A stretch of 47,313 nt of DNA from positions 1 through 47,313 of the forward strand of contig CAZDRI010000011.1 in assembly GCA_964508055.1 (NCBI GenBank). The letters are read 5' to 3'. Source of the stretch: CAZDRI01 sp964508055. GTDB taxonomy: Bacteria > Pseudomonadota > Gammaproteobacteria > PS1 > Pseudothioglobaceae. The position numbers and the translations under genes are program-made. The notes under the pieces were generated by a model. The model did not search any database. It saw only the letters and a list, made by a program, of their open reading frames with translations, and was not told where the DNA came from. Every line of letters starts with the position of its first letter. The stretch's first letter is position 1. Of the stretch, positions 8,333 through 17,023 are shown in pieces.

Positions 8333-8797
8333 TTATTTTGTTGTTTTAGCTTTTTTATCTACTGCTTCCTTATCAGTTTTACTTTCTTTACTAGACTTTT
8401 TAATATTTTTAGCTGTATTCTTTTCTTCTTTTTCCTTAGTTTCAAAATCTACTAACTGCATTATCGCCATTGGTGCTTTATCATTAGTGCGAAAACCGCA
8501 TTTTAAAATCCTTGTATATCCGCCTTGTCTTTTTAAAAAAAATGGACCTATATCAGTAAATAATTTGGCAACTGTTGCTTTATCTCTAAGTTTACTAAAA
8601 ACATAGCGTCTATTAGCAACGCTATCAACTTTTGATTTAGTTATAAGAGGCTCAATTACCTTACGCAATTCTTTTGCCTTAGGTAGAGTAGTGCGAATAA
8701 AATCGTGCGTAATAAGAGAGTTACTCATATTTCTAAACATAGATTTTCTATGAGAAGAATTACGATTTAATTTACGCCCTGTTTTTCTATGCCTCAT
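8333..8797 (-). CDS. rplQ: 50S ribosomal protein L17 with C-terminal extension
   Basis: 154 residues. The first about 120 are a normal L17 (MRHRKTGRKLNR start, then HDFIRTTLPKAKELR). The last about 34 are a low-complexity tail rich in lysine, glutamate, serine and threonine that E. coli L17 (127 residues) lacks. Such tails are common in A+T-rich genomes and are probably surface-exposed on the 50S subunit. It is the last gene of the alpha operon, 15 bases after rpoA. Confidence 0.96.
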   Translation of the reverse strand: MRHRKTGRKLNRNSSHRKSMFRNMSNSLITHDFIRTTLPKAKELRKVIEPLITKSKVDSVANRRYVFSKLRDKATVAKLFTDIGPFFLKRQGGYTRILKCGFRTNDKAPMAIMQLVDFETKEKEEKNTAKNIKKSSKESKTDKEAVDKKAKTTK

Positions 8798-8812
8798 TTT
8801 TATTACCTTATA

Positions 8813-9793
8813 CTATTCTGCCATCAAATCAACAGGTGGCCAATTTTCAATTTTTAAACCTAATTCTAAGTTTTTCTCTTTTAGAACTTCTTTAATCTCA
8901 TTTAAAGATTTTCTTCCTAAGTTTGGTGTTCTTAATAAATCTTGTTCTGTTTTCTGCACTAAGTCACCAATATAGTATATTTCCTCTGCTTTTAAACAGT
9001 TTGCAGAGCGCACAGTTAATTCTAGCTCATCTACTGCACTTAATAATATTGGATCAAAATCTTCTGAAGTAGGTTGCGGCTCTTCTTCTTCAACTAATTC
9101 TAATTCAACAAATGAAGATAATTGATCTTGTAAAATAGTTGCAGCTCTTTTGATTGCCTCTTCTGCATCAATAGAGCCATTAGTTTCAATGTGAATAATT
9201 AATTTATCCATATCTACTTTTTGTCCTACTCGTGCACCTTCTACAATAAAAGAAACTTTATCTATAGGGGAGTAATTTGCATCAATTTGCAATCCTCCTA
9301 CATAATTTGATTCAGTAATTCTATATTCTGCAGCATCATAGCCAACACCTGTTGAAATTTTAAGTGTCATTCTAATTTTTGCATTTTCATTTAAAGTTGC
9401 AATCACCTTATCTGGGTTAAATACTTCAATATTTTGTGAAGAATCAGCTATATCCTTAACTGTTAATTCACAAGGACCTTGTTTTTCTATCACTACCTCA
9501 GCAGAATCAGAAGTAGTAATTGATACTGTTGCTTCTTTTAAATTAAGCAAGATATCTAAAACATCTTCTTTTACTCCTTCTATAGTAGAATATTCATGCA
9601 ATACTCCATCTATAGCAACTTCTGTTACCGCACTTCCTACAATAGAAGATAACAAAATTCTTCTAAGAGCATTACCTAATGTATACCCAAAACCTCTTTC
9701 TAATGGTTCTAATACAATTTTATAATTATTAGTTGAAGTCTCAACTAACTCTACTAAACGGGGTTTTAAAAAATCTCTAGCACTACCTTGCAT
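8813..9793 (-). CDS. rpoA: RNA polymerase alpha subunit
   Basis: 326 residues, close to the 329 of E. coli. The N-terminal domain (about 1-230), with LEPLERGFGYTLGNALRRILLSS, dimerises and binds beta and beta-prime. A short acidic linker (EEEEPQPTSEDFD) joins the C-terminal domain (about 245-320) that contacts UP elements and activators; its helix-hairpin-helix is seen as LLRTPNLGRKSLNEI. The length and the acidic linker fit a gammaproteobacterium. It lies between rpsD and rplQ as in the standard alpha operon. Confidence 0.98.
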   Translation of the reverse strand: MQGSARDFLKPRLVELVETSTNNYKIVLEPLERGFGYTLGNALRRILLSSIVGSAVTEVAIDGVLHEYSTIEGVKEDVLDILLNLKEATVSITTSDSAEVVIEKQGPCELTVKDIADSSQNIEVFNPDKVIATLNENAKIRMTLKISTGVGYDAAEYRITESNYVGGLQIDANYSPIDKVSFIVEGARVGQKVDMDKLIIHIETNGSIDAEEAIKRAATILQDQLSSFVELELVEEEEPQPTSEDFDPILLSAVDELELTVRSANCLKAEEIYYIGDLVQKTEQDLLRTPNLGRKSLNEIKEVLKEKNLELGLKIENWPPVDLMAE

Positions 9794-9805
9794 AATTATT
9801 AATCC

Positions 9806-10432
9806 TTATTTTGAATAAAGTTCTACAATTAAATGTTCTTGAATATCAGGAGATAAATCTGAACGCTCAGGAATATTCTTAAATACTCCTTTATACTTGT
9901 CGACATTAACTTCAACCCACTCTGGCAAGCCTATTTTTTCCGCCAAGCTTAGAGATAATTTAATTCTTTCTTGTTTTTTTGCTTTATCTCTTATTTCTAT
10001 CTCATCATCTTCTGATACTTGATAAGAAGGTATATTTACAACTTTATTATTTATTAAAATAGCCTTATGGCTAACAAGTTGTCTTGCTTCTGCTCTAGTA
10101 GATGCAAAACCCATGCGATATACAACATTATCTAATCTTGATTCTAAAAAAGTAAGTAGGTTTTCTCCAGTTGATCCTTTTTTTGCATTAGCTTTTTTGT
10201 AGTAATTTCTAAACTGTCTTTCTAACACACCATACATACGGCGTACTTTTTGTTTTTCTCTTAGCTGAAGACCATAATCACTATCCTTACCTCTTCTTCC
10301 TGTAGCTCCATGCATACCAGGCAATTGATTAAGTTTACATTTGCTATCTAAAGAGCGTAAATTGCTCTTTAATGATAAATCTGTGCCTTCTCTACGTGCT
10401 AATTTACATGTTGGACCAGTATATTTTGCCAT
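9806..10432 (-). CDS. rpsD: 30S ribosomal protein S4
   Basis: 208 residues (E. coli 206). It is a primary 16S rRNA binder at the 5' domain, with the S4 RNA-binding domain at about residues 97-160 (LESRLDNVVYRMGFASTRAEARQLVSH is split between its first two helices). In E. coli S4 represses the alpha operon; no matching pseudoknot was traced here. The start codon directly follows the rpsK stop with no gap, so translation is likely coupled. Confidence 0.97.
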   Translation of the reverse strand: MAKYTGPTCKLARREGTDLSLKSNLRSLDSKCKLNQLPGMHGATGRRGKDSDYGLQLREKQKVRRMYGVLERQFRNYYKKANAKKGSTGENLLTFLESRLDNVVYRMGFASTRAEARQLVSHKAILINNKVVNIPSYQVSEDDEIEIRDKAKKQERIKLSLSLAEKIGLPEWVEVNVDKYKGVFKNIPERSDLSPDIQEHLIVELYSK

Positions 10433-10825
10433 TTATACTCTCCTCTTCTTTGGGGGTCTACAACCATTATGAGGAATTGGTGTAACATCCGTAATACTTT
10501 GAATTCTTAAACCTGTAGCATTTAACGCCCTAATAGATGAATCTCTTCCTGGTCCAGGACCTTTGACTCTTACATCAATGCTTTTCATACCAAACTCTTT
10601 TGCTGTTAGTCCGCAACTATTAGCAGCGACTTGTGCTGCGAATGGGGTGCTTTTTCTTGAACCCCTAAAACCACTTCCACCAGCAGTAGTCCAGCAAATT
10701 GCATTACCATATCTATCTGTAATCATAATTATTGTATTGTTAAATGATGCATGTATATGGGCTATACCTTCTGTTATTATTTTCTTTGTTTTTTTCTTAG
10801 TTACTGTTTTTTTACCTTTAGCCAT
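10433..10825 (-). CDS. rpsK: 30S ribosomal protein S11
   Basis: 130 residues, platform protein of the 30S subunit. It shows the conserved GIAHIHASFNNTIIMITD start of the fold and the C-terminal VTPIPHNGCRPPKKRRV that contacts 16S rRNA. The N-terminal 15 residues are lysine-rich. It lies 22 bases after rpsM and abuts rpsD. Confidence 0.97.
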   Translation of the reverse strand: MAKGKKTVTKKKTKKIITEGIAHIHASFNNTIIMITDRYGNAICWTTAGGSGFRGSRKSTPFAAQVAANSCGLTAKEFGMKSIDVRVKGPGPGRDSSIRALNATGLRIQSITDVTPIPHNGCRPPKKRRV

Positions 10826-10847
10826 ATAGTTTATTAACCTTAAATAA

Positions 10848-11201
10848 TTATTTAATTAATCTGCGAGGACCTTTTCTAGTCCTTGCATTTGTTTTTGTTC
10901 TTTGACCTCTTACTGGTAAAGATCTTCTATGGCGTATCCCTCTATAGCAACCTAAATCCATTAAGCGTTTTATATTCATTGATACTTCTCGTCTTAAGTC
11001 TCCCTCCACTTCAAAGTTTGCAATCTTAGCTCTTATTACATCTAGCTGATTTTCATCAAGCTCTGATACCTTTGTAGCTTCAGCAATATTAGCTTGCTTA
11101 CAAATTAATTTTGATAATGAAGGACCAATACCGTAAATCGCTCTCAAACCTATTACAATATGCTTATTTGGTGCTATGTTTATTCCTGCTATACGTGCCA
11201 T
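10848..11201 (-). CDS. rpsM: 30S ribosomal protein S13
   Basis: 117 residues (E. coli 118). It sits at the top of the 30S head, contacting the P-site tRNA and the 50S bridge. The fold shows MARIAGINIAPNKHI, the helix-hairpin-helix AIYGIGPSLSK, and a basic tail GQRTKTNARTRKGPRR. First gene of the alpha operon. It is separated from rpmJ by 64 bases, the widest gap within the super-operon, where a promoter could lie, although no clear boxes were found. Confidence 0.97.
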   Translation of the reverse strand: MARIAGINIAPNKHIVIGLRAIYGIGPSLSKLICKQANIAEATKVSELDENQLDVIRAKIANFEVEGDLRREVSMNIKRLMDLGCYRGIRHRRSLPVRGQRTKTNARTRKGPRRLIK

Positions 11202-11265
11202 TTAATCTACTTTTTAAAAACTCAAAAAAACTAATAAATTATATCTGTTTTATTTCTTGTGTCAA

Positions 11266-11379
11266 TCAACCTTGCCTTTGTTTATGCCTAGTTTCTTTGC
11301 AAATAACCCTAACAACTCCATGCCTTTTTACAATTTTACAATTCTTACAAATTTTCTTAACCGATGCTCTTACTTTCAT
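11266..11379 (-). CDS. rpmJ: 50S ribosomal protein L36 (zinc-ribbon form)
   Basis: A 37-codon gene between secY and rpsM, easily missed because of its size. The translation begins MKVRASVKKICKNCK and ends TRHKQRQG, nearly the textbook L36. The zinc ligands C11, C14, C27 and H33 are all present, so this is the C+ (zinc-binding) form. Length and sequence are of the gamma/betaproteobacterial type, not the 41-residue alphaproteobacterial type. ATG at 11379, 16 bases after the secY stop. Confidence 0.95.
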   Translation of the reverse strand: MKVRASVKKICKNCKIVKRHGVVRVICKETRHKQRQG

Positions 11380-11395
11380 TTTAAACTCCAACAAT

Positions 11396-12697
11396 TTACC
11401 TTAAATTAGCTTTTTTCATTAAACCTTCGTATTTATGTGACATCATATGCGATTGAAATTGTGCCATAAAGTCCATTATAACAACTACAATAATTAATAA
11501 ACTAGTACCGCCAAAATAAAAAGGTACATCCCAATTTAAAATCAAAAATTCTGGCAATAAACACACTGCAGTAATATACAATGCTCCAGTAGCAGTTAAT
11601 CTACTCATAACACTATCTACATACTTTGCAGTATTTTGTCCTGGTCTTATTCCAGGAATAAATCCGCCTGATTTCCTTAAATTATCTGCTGTATCCTTAG
11701 AATTAAATACCAAAGCAGTGTAGAAAAATGCAAAAAATATAATAGCTAGGGCATATAGTAATACATATAAAGGTTGTCCAGGAGAAATGCTTGCAGCTAT
11801 ATCTTGTAACCAACCCATGCCTTCGCTTTGAGAAAACCAACCACCAAGAGTTGCAGGAAATAAAATAATACTAGAAGCAAATATTGGAGGTATTACTCCA
11901 GCCATATTTATTTTTAGTGGTAAATAACTGCTTTGCCCCCCATACATTTTGCGCCCTTGCTGTCTTTTAGCATAATTAACAGTTATTCTTCTTTGACCTC
12001 TTTCCATAAAAGTTACAAATCCAGTAACAGCTAAAGCAATAGCAAAAATTATAACTACTACTATAACAGTTAACTCTCCAGAGCTTACTAAAGATAATGT
12101 AGAGCCAAAAGCTCCAGGTAATCCAGATACAATACCAGCAAATATAATCATAGAAATGCCATTACCAATTCCTTTTTCAGTAATTTGTTCGCCTAACCAC
12201 ATCAAAAATAATGTGCCTGTAGTTAGAGTTATAATAGTTACAAAACTAAATCCTAGCCCAACATTAGTAACCAGTGCAACACCTCCAGCGCTTTGGCTTT
12301 GTAATGCAATTGATATTCCATAAGATTGAAACACAGCTAAAACTACAGTTCCATAACGAGTGTACTGAGTTATTTTTCTTCTGCCCGCTTCGCCTTCTTT
12401 TTTTAATTGCTCTAAACTAGGAACAACAGCTGATAACAGCTGGGTAATAATTGAAGATGATATATAAGGCATAATACCTAAAGTAAAAATAGATAATCTT
12501 TCTAATGCTCCTCCTGAGAACATATTAAACATATCCAAAATTGTTCCTTGCTGGTCTTCTACCAGTGATGCTAGTGCTTCTGGATTAATAAATGGAATGG
12601 TAATATGAGTGCCTAATCTAAATATTACTAACGACACTAATAAAAACAATATGCGTTTTTTTAAATCAGGAGTTATTGCAAATTGAGGTATTTCCAT
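11396..12697 (-). CDS. secY: Protein translocase subunit SecY
   Basis: 433 residues with ten membrane segments. It is the channel of the Sec translocon in the inner membrane. Recognisable parts are FRLGTHITIPFINPE in TM1, the plug and SGGALERLSIF, TQLLSAVVPSLEQL, and the ribosome/SecA loop with VNYAKRQQGRKMYGGQSSYLPLK. I start it at the ATG at 12697: the sequence GAGGAATAATATG puts GAGG 6 bases upstream inside the last codons of rplO. The TTG four codons earlier would overlap rplO and has no better ribosome site. Confidence 0.96.
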   Translation of the reverse strand: MEIPQFAITPDLKKRILFLLVSLVIFRLGTHITIPFINPEALASLVEDQQGTILDMFNMFSGGALERLSIFTLGIMPYISSSIITQLLSAVVPSLEQLKKEGEAGRRKITQYTRYGTVVLAVFQSYGISIALQSQSAGGVALVTNVGLGFSFVTIITLTTGTLFLMWLGEQITEKGIGNGISMIIFAGIVSGLPGAFGSTLSLVSSGELTVIVVVIIFAIALAVTGFVTFMERGQRRITVNYAKRQQGRKMYGGQSSYLPLKINMAGVIPPIFASSIILFPATLGGWFSQSEGMGWLQDIAASISPGQPLYVLLYALAIIFFAFFYTALVFNSKDTADNLRKSGGFIPGIRPGQNTAKYVDSVMSRLTATGALYITAVCLLPEFLILNWDVPFYFGGTSLLIIVVVIMDFMAQFQSHMMSHKYEGLMKKANLR

Positions 12698-12698
12698 A

Positions 12699-13127
12699 TT
12701 ATTCCTCAATAGTGCCTTTTAACTTCTCTATTTGCACCCTAGCTCCTTTAGTAGCTTTTATACCCGTTATAGTTAATGCCTTAGTTAGCTCACCACTTGC
12801 AATAATTTTAGCTCTTTGAATGTTTTTATTAATTAAATTATATTTTTTTAAGACATCTAAATTAATTTCTGTTTCATTAATTTTATCTAGTTCTTTTAAG
12901 GTTACTTCAGAAGTAACTCTTGATATTCTTGAGCTGAATCCTGATTTAGGAAGTCTTCTTTGTAGCGGCATTTGACCACCTTCAAAACCTATTTTGCTAA
13001 ATCCACCTGAACGGCTTTTTTGCCCTTTATGCCCACGACCACAAGTTTTACCAAAGCCGCTACCCATGCCTCTACCAACTCGCTTTTTTGTTTTTCTATT
13101 TTCATTATTTAAAGTGTTTAAAAACAT
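12699..13127 (-). CDS. rplO: 50S ribosomal protein L15
   Basis: 142 residues (E. coli 144), a late assembly protein of the 50S. The glycine/arginine-rich N-terminal extension (RVGRGMGSGFGKTCGRGHKG at about 16-35) threads through 23S rRNA. The globular C-terminal part follows from about residue 60. ATG preceded by AAAGGA. Its last codons (ATT GAG GAA TAA) contain the Shine-Dalgarno for secY. Confidence 0.97.
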   Translation of the reverse strand: MFLNTLNNENRKTKKRVGRGMGSGFGKTCGRGHKGQKSRSGGFSKIGFEGGQMPLQRRLPKSGFSSRISRVTSEVTLKELDKINETEINLDVLKKYNLINKNIQRAKIIASGELTKALTITGIKATKGARVQIEKLKGTIEE

Positions 13128-13130
13128 TTT

Positions 13131-13316
13131 TTATCCTTTAATATTTAATAGATAAGATACTTTGTCAATCATACCTCTAACGCTTGGAGTATCTTCTACC
13201 TCAACAGTTTGATTAATTTTTCTAAGACCTAAACCTTTAATAGTTGCTCTATGCTTAGGCAATCTGCCATAAGCACTTTTAACTAAAGTAATATTTATTT
13301 TCTTTTTGTTAGGCAT
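13131..13316 (-). CDS. rpmD: 50S ribosomal protein L30
   Basis: 61 residues (E. coli 59). Small ferredoxin-like 50S protein with the family core VKSAYGRLPKHRATIKGLGLRK interrupted only by conservative changes, and the C-terminal VRGMIDKVSYLL. It overlaps the rpsE 3' end by 8 bases and is followed after 3 bases by rplO. Confidence 0.96.
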   Translation of the reverse strand: MPNKKKINITLVKSAYGRLPKHRATIKGLGLRKINQTVEVEDTPSVRGMIDKVSYLLNIKG

Positions 13317-13836
13317 TGGCTTTTTTTCCTAAAATTTCTGTTAAATTTTTGCCTCTTTTTAAAGCAATGTCTTCAGGACTTGACATACTTCTAAGCCCAA
13401 ATATTGTTGCTCTTACAACACTTATTGGATTTCTAGTCCCTATACATTTTGCTAAAACATCATGAACCCCTACTGCCTCAAAAACAGCACGCATTGGACC
13501 GCCTGCAATTACTCCTGTTCCTTCTGATGCTGGTTGCATATATACTTTTGCAGCACCTACTGATGTTTTAACTGGATAGTATAAGGTTTTTTTATTTAAA
13601 GCTACCTTAAACATAGACCTTCTTGCAGCTTCCATAGCTTTTTGAATAGCTGCTGGAACTTCTCTTGCTTTACCAGTGCCGTAACTAATTTTACCATTAC
13701 CATCACCTACAACTACTAAAGCTGAAAAGCTAAATATGCGTCCACCTTTAACAACTTTTACTACCCTACGAACATTTACTAGTTTTTCAATAAACTCTGT
13801 TCCATGGTTTTCATAAATATTATTTTCTTTTGTCAC
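13309..13836 (-). CDS. rpsE: 30S ribosomal protein S5
   Basis: 175 residues (E. coli 167). It has an N-terminal double-stranded RNA-binding domain (FIEKLVNVRRVVKVVKGGR, with FSALVVVGDGNG) and a C-terminal S5 domain (about 95-170). It lies at the 30S mRNA entry and helps decoding accuracy. The start is a GTG at 13836, with AGGGG 5 bases upstream. It overlaps rpmD. Confidence 0.97.
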   Translation of the reverse strand: MTKENNIYENHGTEFIEKLVNVRRVVKVVKGGRIFSFSALVVVGDGNGKISYGTGKAREVPAAIQKAMEAARRSMFKVALNKKTLYYPVKTSVGAAKVYMQPASEGTGVIAGGPMRAVFEAVGVHDVLAKCIGTRNPISVVRATIFGLRSMSSPEDIALKRGKNLTEILGKKANA

Positions 13837-13844
13837 AATAACCC

Positions 13845-14198
13845 CTAAAATATTAAACCATTACTTCTAGCAGCTTCAGCTAAAGCCTTAACCCTGCCAT
13901 GATATTTAAATCCTGAACGGTCAAATGAAACTTTTTCAATCTTAGCCTTTTTAGCTGCTTTAGCTATAAGTTCGCCAACTTTTTTTGCAGCTTCAATATT
14001 ACCGCCATTTTTAATTTTTGCAGATAATGAAGACACACTAGCTAATGTTTCTGCACCACAACCTGATGTGATTTGTGCATAAATATGTGCAGATGTCCTA
14101 TGCACACATAAACGAGTAGCATTTAGTTCTTTATTTTTTGCTCTAAATTTCCTAATTCTTCTAAGTCTATTTTCTTTCTTCAAATTAAATTTTGTCAT
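13845..14198 (-). CDS. rplR: 50S ribosomal protein L18
   Basis: 117 residues, same as E. coli. Binds 5S rRNA with L5 and L25 in the central protuberance. The basic N terminus (NRLRRIRKFRAKNKE) and the conserved C-terminal DRSGFKYHGRVKALAEAAR are present. ATG start, with 8 bases between its stop and the rpsE start. Confidence 0.97.
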   Translation of the reverse strand: MTKFNLKKENRLRRIRKFRAKNKELNATRLCVHRTSAHIYAQITSGCGAETLASVSSLSAKIKNGGNIEAAKKVGELIAKAAKKAKIEKVSFDRSGFKYHGRVKALAEAARSNGLIF

Positions 14199-14225
14199 AA
14201 TATATTCTCAAAATTATATAATTAT

Positions 14226-14780
14226 TTATTTTTTCTTAGCATCTTTACGAACAACATATTCATCTTCATAACGAATACCTTTTCCTTTATAAGGCTCAGG
14301 TGGTCTAAAACTTCTGATTTCTGCTGCAACTTGCCCAACTTTTTGTTTATCAATGCCTTTTATTATCACCTCTGTTTGAGAAGGTGTTTCAATATTAACT
14401 GCTGTATCTCCTTCAGGTATGTTATAAAGCACTGGGTTAGAAAATCCTAAATTTAAATTAAGTATTTTTCCTTGTACTTGGGCTCTATAACCAACTCCTA
14501 TTAAAGTTAATTTTTTCTGGAAACCTTCGCATACACCAATAATACAATTGTTTACTAATGCTCTTTGGGTGCCTGCATTAGCCCATGCTAATTTAGCATC
14601 TTTTTTATTAGTATCAATAATATCAAAACTAATAACATTGTCTTTGTTAGCTATTTTAACTGCTGGATTAACTGCTATCTTCAATTCTCCTAATTTACCT
14701 TTTACTATAATATTTTTACCTTCTTCTTTTACTTCAACGCCTGAAGGTATATTTATTGGTGATTTTGCAACTCTTGACAT
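14226..14780 (-). CDS. rplF: 50S ribosomal protein L6
   Basis: 184 residues (E. coli 177). Two repeated L6 domains (about 1-80 and 85-175) sit near the sarcin-ricin loop, where elongation factors dock. MSRVAKSPINIP begins the protein, and the family signature PEPYKGKGIRYEDEYVVRK is at the C terminus. Standard position between rpsH and rplR. Confidence 0.97.
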   Translation of the reverse strand: MSRVAKSPINIPSGVEVKEEGKNIIVKGKLGELKIAVNPAVKIANKDNVISFDIIDTNKKDAKLAWANAGTQRALVNNCIIGVCEGFQKKLTLIGVGYRAQVQGKILNLNLGFSNPVLYNIPEGDTAVNIETPSQTEVIIKGIDKQKVGQVAAEIRSFRPPEPYKGKGIRYEDEYVVRKDAKKK

Positions 14781-14795
14781 AATTTATATCCTAAA

Positions 14796-15188
14796 TTAAT
14801 AAACGCTACACAGAATTTCGCCACCGACACCTTGAGTTTTTGCATTTTTACCTGTCATAACTCCTTTAGGTGTGGAAACAATAACTATCCCTAAGCCTCC
14901 AATTACTTCAGGAATATCATCCTTAGTAGTGTAATTTCTTAAACTAGGCTTACTCTCTCTTTTCATAGATTCTATAACACCTTTATTATTATAGTATTTT
15001 AGCTCTATAGTCATATCAGGTACTTTTGAGTCATTTTTAGAAACTGAATTAATATACCCTTCTTCTTTTAATACATTTGCAATTGCAATTTTTATTTTAG
15101 AAGCTGGCATTGTCACTTGCTTTTTATGCACCGCTTGAGCGTTGCGAATGCGTGTTAACATATCAGATATAGGGTCAGACATACTCAT
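14796..15188 (-). CDS. rpsH: 30S ribosomal protein S8
   Basis: 130 residues, the same as E. coli, beginning MSMSDPISDMLTRIRNAQ. It is a central 16S rRNA binder and, in E. coli, the repressor of the spc operon. The C-terminal GKNAKTQGVGGEILCSVY is conserved. I choose the ATG at 15188: AGAGGTG lies just upstream, and the residues before it, from a TTG at 15206, do not belong to the family and would overlap rpsN. Confidence 0.96.
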   Translation of the reverse strand: MSMSDPISDMLTRIRNAQAVHKKQVTMPASKIKIAIANVLKEEGYINSVSKNDSKVPDMTIELKYYNNKGVIESMKRESKPSLRNYTTKDDIPEVIGGLGIVIVSTPKGVMTGKNAKTQGVGGEILCSVY

Positions 15189-15199
15189 AATTGCACCTC

Positions 15200-15505
15200 T
15201 TACCAACTTGCTTTAACTAAACCAGGCACTTCTGCATTCATCGCTCTTTCTCTTAGTTTATTTCTTGATAAGCTAAATTTACGATAAACGCCGTGTGGAC
15301 GACCTGTTAAACCACAGCGATTCCTCATCCTAACTGGAGATGCGTTTCTAGGTAATGCTTGTAATTTCACAATAGCATTGAATCTTTCTTCATCTGACGA
15401 ATGGACACTTTTTATAATATTTTTTAATTCTAAACGTTTTTTCTGATATTTCAAAACCGTTTTTTCTCTCTTTATATCTCTATAAATCATTGATTTTTTT
15501 GCCAT
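15200..15505 (-). CDS. rpsN: 30S ribosomal protein S14 (zinc-free form)
   Basis: 101 residues, the long C-minus form without the CxxC zinc knuckle, as in E. coli. Conserved RNRCGLTGRPHGVYRKFSLSRNKLRE near the C terminus (read as two adjoining blocks). It binds the 30S head near the A site. L36 in this same genome keeps its zinc site, so the two zinc-linked ribosomal proteins here differ in type. Confidence 0.96.
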   Translation of the reverse strand: MAKKSMIYRDIKREKTVLKYQKKRLELKNIIKSVHSSDEERFNAIVKLQALPRNASPVRMRNRCGLTGRPHGVYRKFSLSRNKLRERAMNAEVPGLVKASW

Positions 15506-15510
15506 AATAC

Positions 15511-16050
15511 CTATCCTTTAAAGGGGAAATTAAACTCTGTTAATAATTTTCTAGCACCTTCATCATCTTTTGCTGATGTTACTATGCAAATATCCATACC
15601 TCTTAATTTATCTATCTTCTCATAGTCAATTTCTGGAAATACTATTTGTTCTTGAATGCCTAAATTATAATTACCTTGAGAATCAAAAGATTTTACAGAA
15701 AACCCTCTAAAATCTCTTACTCTTGGAATTGCAATATTTATAAGTCTGTCTAAAAATTCATACATCTTACCTTTTCTTAGAGTTACTTTACATCCTACTG
15801 GCCAGCCTTCTCTAAGTTTAAAACTTGCTACTGATTTTTTAGCATTACATACAATAGGCTTTTGACCTGAAATTAAAGCCATATCATTCATAGCATGTTC
15901 TAACACTTTTTTATTACCAATTGCATCACCTAATCCCATGTTAATAACTATTTTTTCAATATAAGGCACAGCCATAATATTTTTAATTTCTAAATCTTTT
16001 TGTAATTTAGGAATTACTGTTTTTTTATAATATTCTTTTAATCTTGCCAC
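15511..16050 (-). CDS. rplE: 50S ribosomal protein L5
   Basis: 179 residues, as in E. coli. Contacts 5S rRNA and P-site tRNA in the central protuberance. Conserved parts are the N-terminal VPYIEKIVINMGLGDA, KPIVCNAKKSVASFKLREG and the C-terminal DEGARKLLTEFNFPF. The start is a GTG at 16050 with an AGG about 10 bases upstream. Confidence 0.97.
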   Translation of the reverse strand: MARLKEYYKKTVIPKLQKDLEIKNIMAVPYIEKIVINMGLGDAIGNKKVLEHAMNDMALISGQKPIVCNAKKSVASFKLREGWPVGCKVTLRKGKMYEFLDRLINIAIPRVRDFRGFSVKSFDSQGNYNLGIQEQIVFPEIDYEKIDKLRGMDICIVTSAKDDEGARKLLTEFNFPFKG

Positions 16051-16055
16051 TTTTA

Positions 16056-16373
16056 TTAACCTACTACTTTATTATTTGATTTAAAAAATCTTTCCTTATT
16101 GTTATCTTTATCTTTATTAATGCGAAAACCAATTCTACCTGCTTTCTTAGTCTCTGGATTGTATAAGGCAACATTTGAAATATGAATTGGCATTTCTTTA
16201 TCAACAACACCGCCTTCTACTCCAGTGTTAGGATTTGGTTTTACATGTTTTTTTGCAACATTTACTCCATTTACTATTACTTTATTCTCCAATACAGAAC
16301 TTACATTACCAATTGCACCTTTATCTTTACCAGCAATTACAATAACTTCATCATTTAATCTTATTCTATTCAT
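16056..16373 (-). CDS. rplX: 50S ribosomal protein L24
   Basis: 105 residues (E. coli 104). An early assembly initiator that binds the 5' end of 23S rRNA. The KOW motif spans about residues 6-33 (DEVIVIAGKDKGAIGNV), followed by NVAKKHVKPNPNTG. It lies between rplN and rplE with 5-6 base gaps. Confidence 0.96.
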   Translation of the reverse strand: MNRIRLNDEVIVIAGKDKGAIGNVSSVLENKVIVNGVNVAKKHVKPNPNTGVEGGVVDKEMPIHISNVALYNPETKKAGRIGFRINKDKDNNKERFFKSNNKVVG

Positions 16374-16379
16374 AAAACC

Positions 16380-16748
16380 TCACAAAACTTCAGGAGCTAA
16401 AGATACAATCTTCATAAATTGTGCTCCTCTTAATTCTCTAGCAATAGGTCCAAAAATACGAGTTCCAACTGGTTCTAACTTAGGATTTAAAAGAACTACT
16501 GCATTAGAATCAAATTTTAATAAAGAACCATCTGGTCGTCTTACACCTTTTGCGCTTCTAACAACCACAGCATCATATATATCACCTTTTTTAACTTTAC
16601 CTCTTGGAGTTGCTTCTTTTATACTTACTTTTATAACATCTCCAATATTTGCATATCTGCGTTTAGAGCCTCCTAAAACTTTAATACACATAGCTCTTAC
16701 ACCACCACTATTATCTGCAACTTGTAAACCTGTTTGTACCTGAATCAT
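16380..16748 (-). CDS. rplN: 50S ribosomal protein L14
   Basis: 122 residues (E. coli 123). A five-stranded beta barrel protein forming an intersubunit bridge. It starts MIQVQTGLQVADNSGGVRAM and carries GDVIKVSIKEATPRGKVKKG, both strongly conserved. First gene of the classical spc block. Here it follows rpsQ after 11 bases with no recognisable separate promoter. Confidence 0.97.
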   Translation of the reverse strand: MIQVQTGLQVADNSGGVRAMCIKVLGGSKRRYANIGDVIKVSIKEATPRGKVKKGDIYDAVVVRSAKGVRRPDGSLLKFDSNAVVLLNPKLEPVGTRIFGPIARELRGAQFMKIVSLAPEVL

Positions 16749-16759
16749 AATCTACTCTC

Positions 16760-17023
16760 TTATATATTAACTGCTTTTTCAACAACCTCTATAAATGACC
16801 AGTATTTGGTTTTTGAAACCGGTTTTGTTTCCTTAATCTTTACAATATCATTTAGTTCACATTCATTTTTCTCATCATGAGCATGAACTTTTGTACTTTT
16901 TTTAATATATTTTTTGTATACAGGGTGTTTTACTTTTCTTTCAATTAAAACAGCAATAGTCTTATCTCTGTTATTACTTATAACCTTTCCTATTATCATT
17001 CTTTCTGTTTTTTTATCACTCAT
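16760..17023 (-). CDS. rpsQ: 30S ribosomal protein S17
   Basis: 87 residues (E. coli 84). An OB-fold primary 16S rRNA binder. Typical segments are GKVISNNRDKTIAVLIERKVKHP (two adjoining strands) and NDIVKIKETKPVSKTK. Its ATG overlaps the rpmC stop by one base (TAATG), indicating coupled translation. Confidence 0.96.
   Translation of the reverse strand: MSDKKTERMIIGKVISNNRDKTIAVLIERKVKHPVYKKYIKKSTKVHAHDEKNECELNDIVKIKETKPVSKTKYWSFIEVVEKAVNI

Noticed and set aside
12698..12709. Longer secY start at a TTG four codons upstream
   Set aside because: It would overlap rplO, while the ATG at 12697 has GAGG at proper distance. Similar TTG extensions of rpsH, rpsS, rpsL, soxD and soxG were rejected for the same reasons: family length and ribosome site.
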